DNA of 64,000 nucleotides from Allolobophora icterica (Eukaryota; Annelida; Clitellata; Crassiclitellata; Lumbricidae): NCBI GenBank assembly GCA_963556255.1, contig OY744609.1, positions 18,047,293 to 18,111,292 of the forward strand, read 5' to 3'. Shown piece by piece: positions 63,618 to 64,000 of this stretch (position 1 is its first letter; each line of letters starts with the position of its first letter). The notes under the pieces were generated by a model. It saw only the letters and a program-made list of their open reading frames with translations, ran no database searches and was not told where the DNA came from. The position numbers and the translations under genes were made by a program.

Positions 63618-63965
63618 TTCTTGAAATTCTCTGCTTTGGGCAGGTTCAAACGTCCATTAACAAACGTCCATTGGTACCTCTCCTCTCGATGCTGGGCTTC
63701 CTCCTTCAGTTTACTGTATCAATACACCATCATCCAGGCAAGCAACATCCATCTAAGTCTTCCTCTCATTCTCTTTTCACCATTCTATTCTCTATGATAG
63801 TTGTGGCAAATCGACTTCCTGTCTGTCTCTTATATATATTAGCAATAAGAGATCTTTCCTCATCTGCCTTATACAGCATATTTTCGTTTGTTTTATGCTG
63901 TTTATGGGTAGAATCGTGGTTATTAATTTTGCTAAAATTTTGTGTTATTCAGATCTCGAGGTGTG
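63618..63965 (-). pseudogene. Second, decayed copy of the 32.7-kb LINE family (3' part)
   Basis: Segments line up with 32740-32910 in the same orientation: TTCTCTGC-x-TTGGGCAGGTT, TCTCCTCTC-x-ATGCTG, CTTCAGTTTACTGTATC, CATCATCCAGGCAAGC, AAGTCTTCCTCTC and TCTATGATAGTT. These correspond to the C-terminal codons after the reverse transcriptase. The frame is broken and the copy runs into unrelated sequence or off the window. Confidence 0.65.
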
Positions 63966-64000
63966 TACTATAGCTTCCTGGCCTTTCTTTGCCATATTTT

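Overview
The window is metazoan nuclear DNA, almost certainly from a marine invertebrate. It has split exons with GT/AG borders, non-LTR and LTR retroelements, many hAT-type DNA elements, kilobases of tri- and tetranucleotide microsatellites, and a recurrent AGGCCTA word. A six-cysteine (C-C-CC-C-C) secreted peptide precursor split over three exons would fit a mollusc, perhaps a venomous gastropod, but an echinoderm or another phylum cannot be excluded. No bacterial features, rRNA operon or CRISPR array were seen.

Only three host genes can be supported. (1) Minus strand, 8.0-8.6 kb: a small secreted protein with one EGF-like module and a tandem 15-residue repeat, in an exon with splice signals on both sides. 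(2) Minus strand, 19.36-20.90 kb: a two-exon achaete-scute-like bHLH transcription factor whose intron splits the loop in phase 0. A decayed copy of its second exon lies at 13.07-13.35 kb. (3) Plus strand, 43.59-52.87 kb: a three-exon precursor of a cystine-knot-like peptide (signal / cysteine-free propeptide / six-Cys exon ending in an amidation signal). Its exon phases fit together and its two introns (4.7 and 4.2 kb) are packed with transposons.

Most of the remaining unique-looking DNA is mobile-element debris. At least 13 hAT-type non-autonomous elements have inverted ends of the CAG/TAG type and exact or near-exact 8-bp target duplications, and several are nested. Three foldback elements starting GGTA have long inverted repeats, usually made of short tandem modules, and 8-9-bp duplications. 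One of them is a giant palindrome that was later split by a 2.4-kb non-coding LTR element (LTRs about 99% identical, minus orientation). A 5'-truncated but otherwise open LINE reverse transcriptase occupies 32.7-34.86 kb, and four shorter LINE C-terminal remnants are scattered. Three remnants of another retroelement-type C-terminal domain (D-T..S-Y / F-x-P-[IV]-A-x-E-T) are present; two lie just upstream of a recurrent CCCGAGG/CCTCGGG hairpin followed by (AAT)n.

Region by region: 1-8 kb repeats, a hAT MITE and microsatellites; 8-9 kb EGF-like gene; 10.4-11.7 kb hAT element; 12.7-17.8 kb trinucleotide arrays, BED-finger relic and retroelement ends; 19.3-20.9 kb bHLH gene; 21.9-23.2 kb triple-nested elements; 24.5-28.9 kb a ~255-bp satellite; 29.4-29.9 kb retroelement remnant; 32.7-34.9 kb LINE; 36-37.2 kb tetranucleotide arrays; 38.5-40.4 kb hAT elements and LINE remnant; 43.5-52.9 kb knottin gene; 56.4-62.1 kb hAT elements, LINE remnant and a 33-bp minisatellite; 63.07-63.48 kb foldback; 63.6 kb to the end a second copy of the 32.7-kb LINE family.
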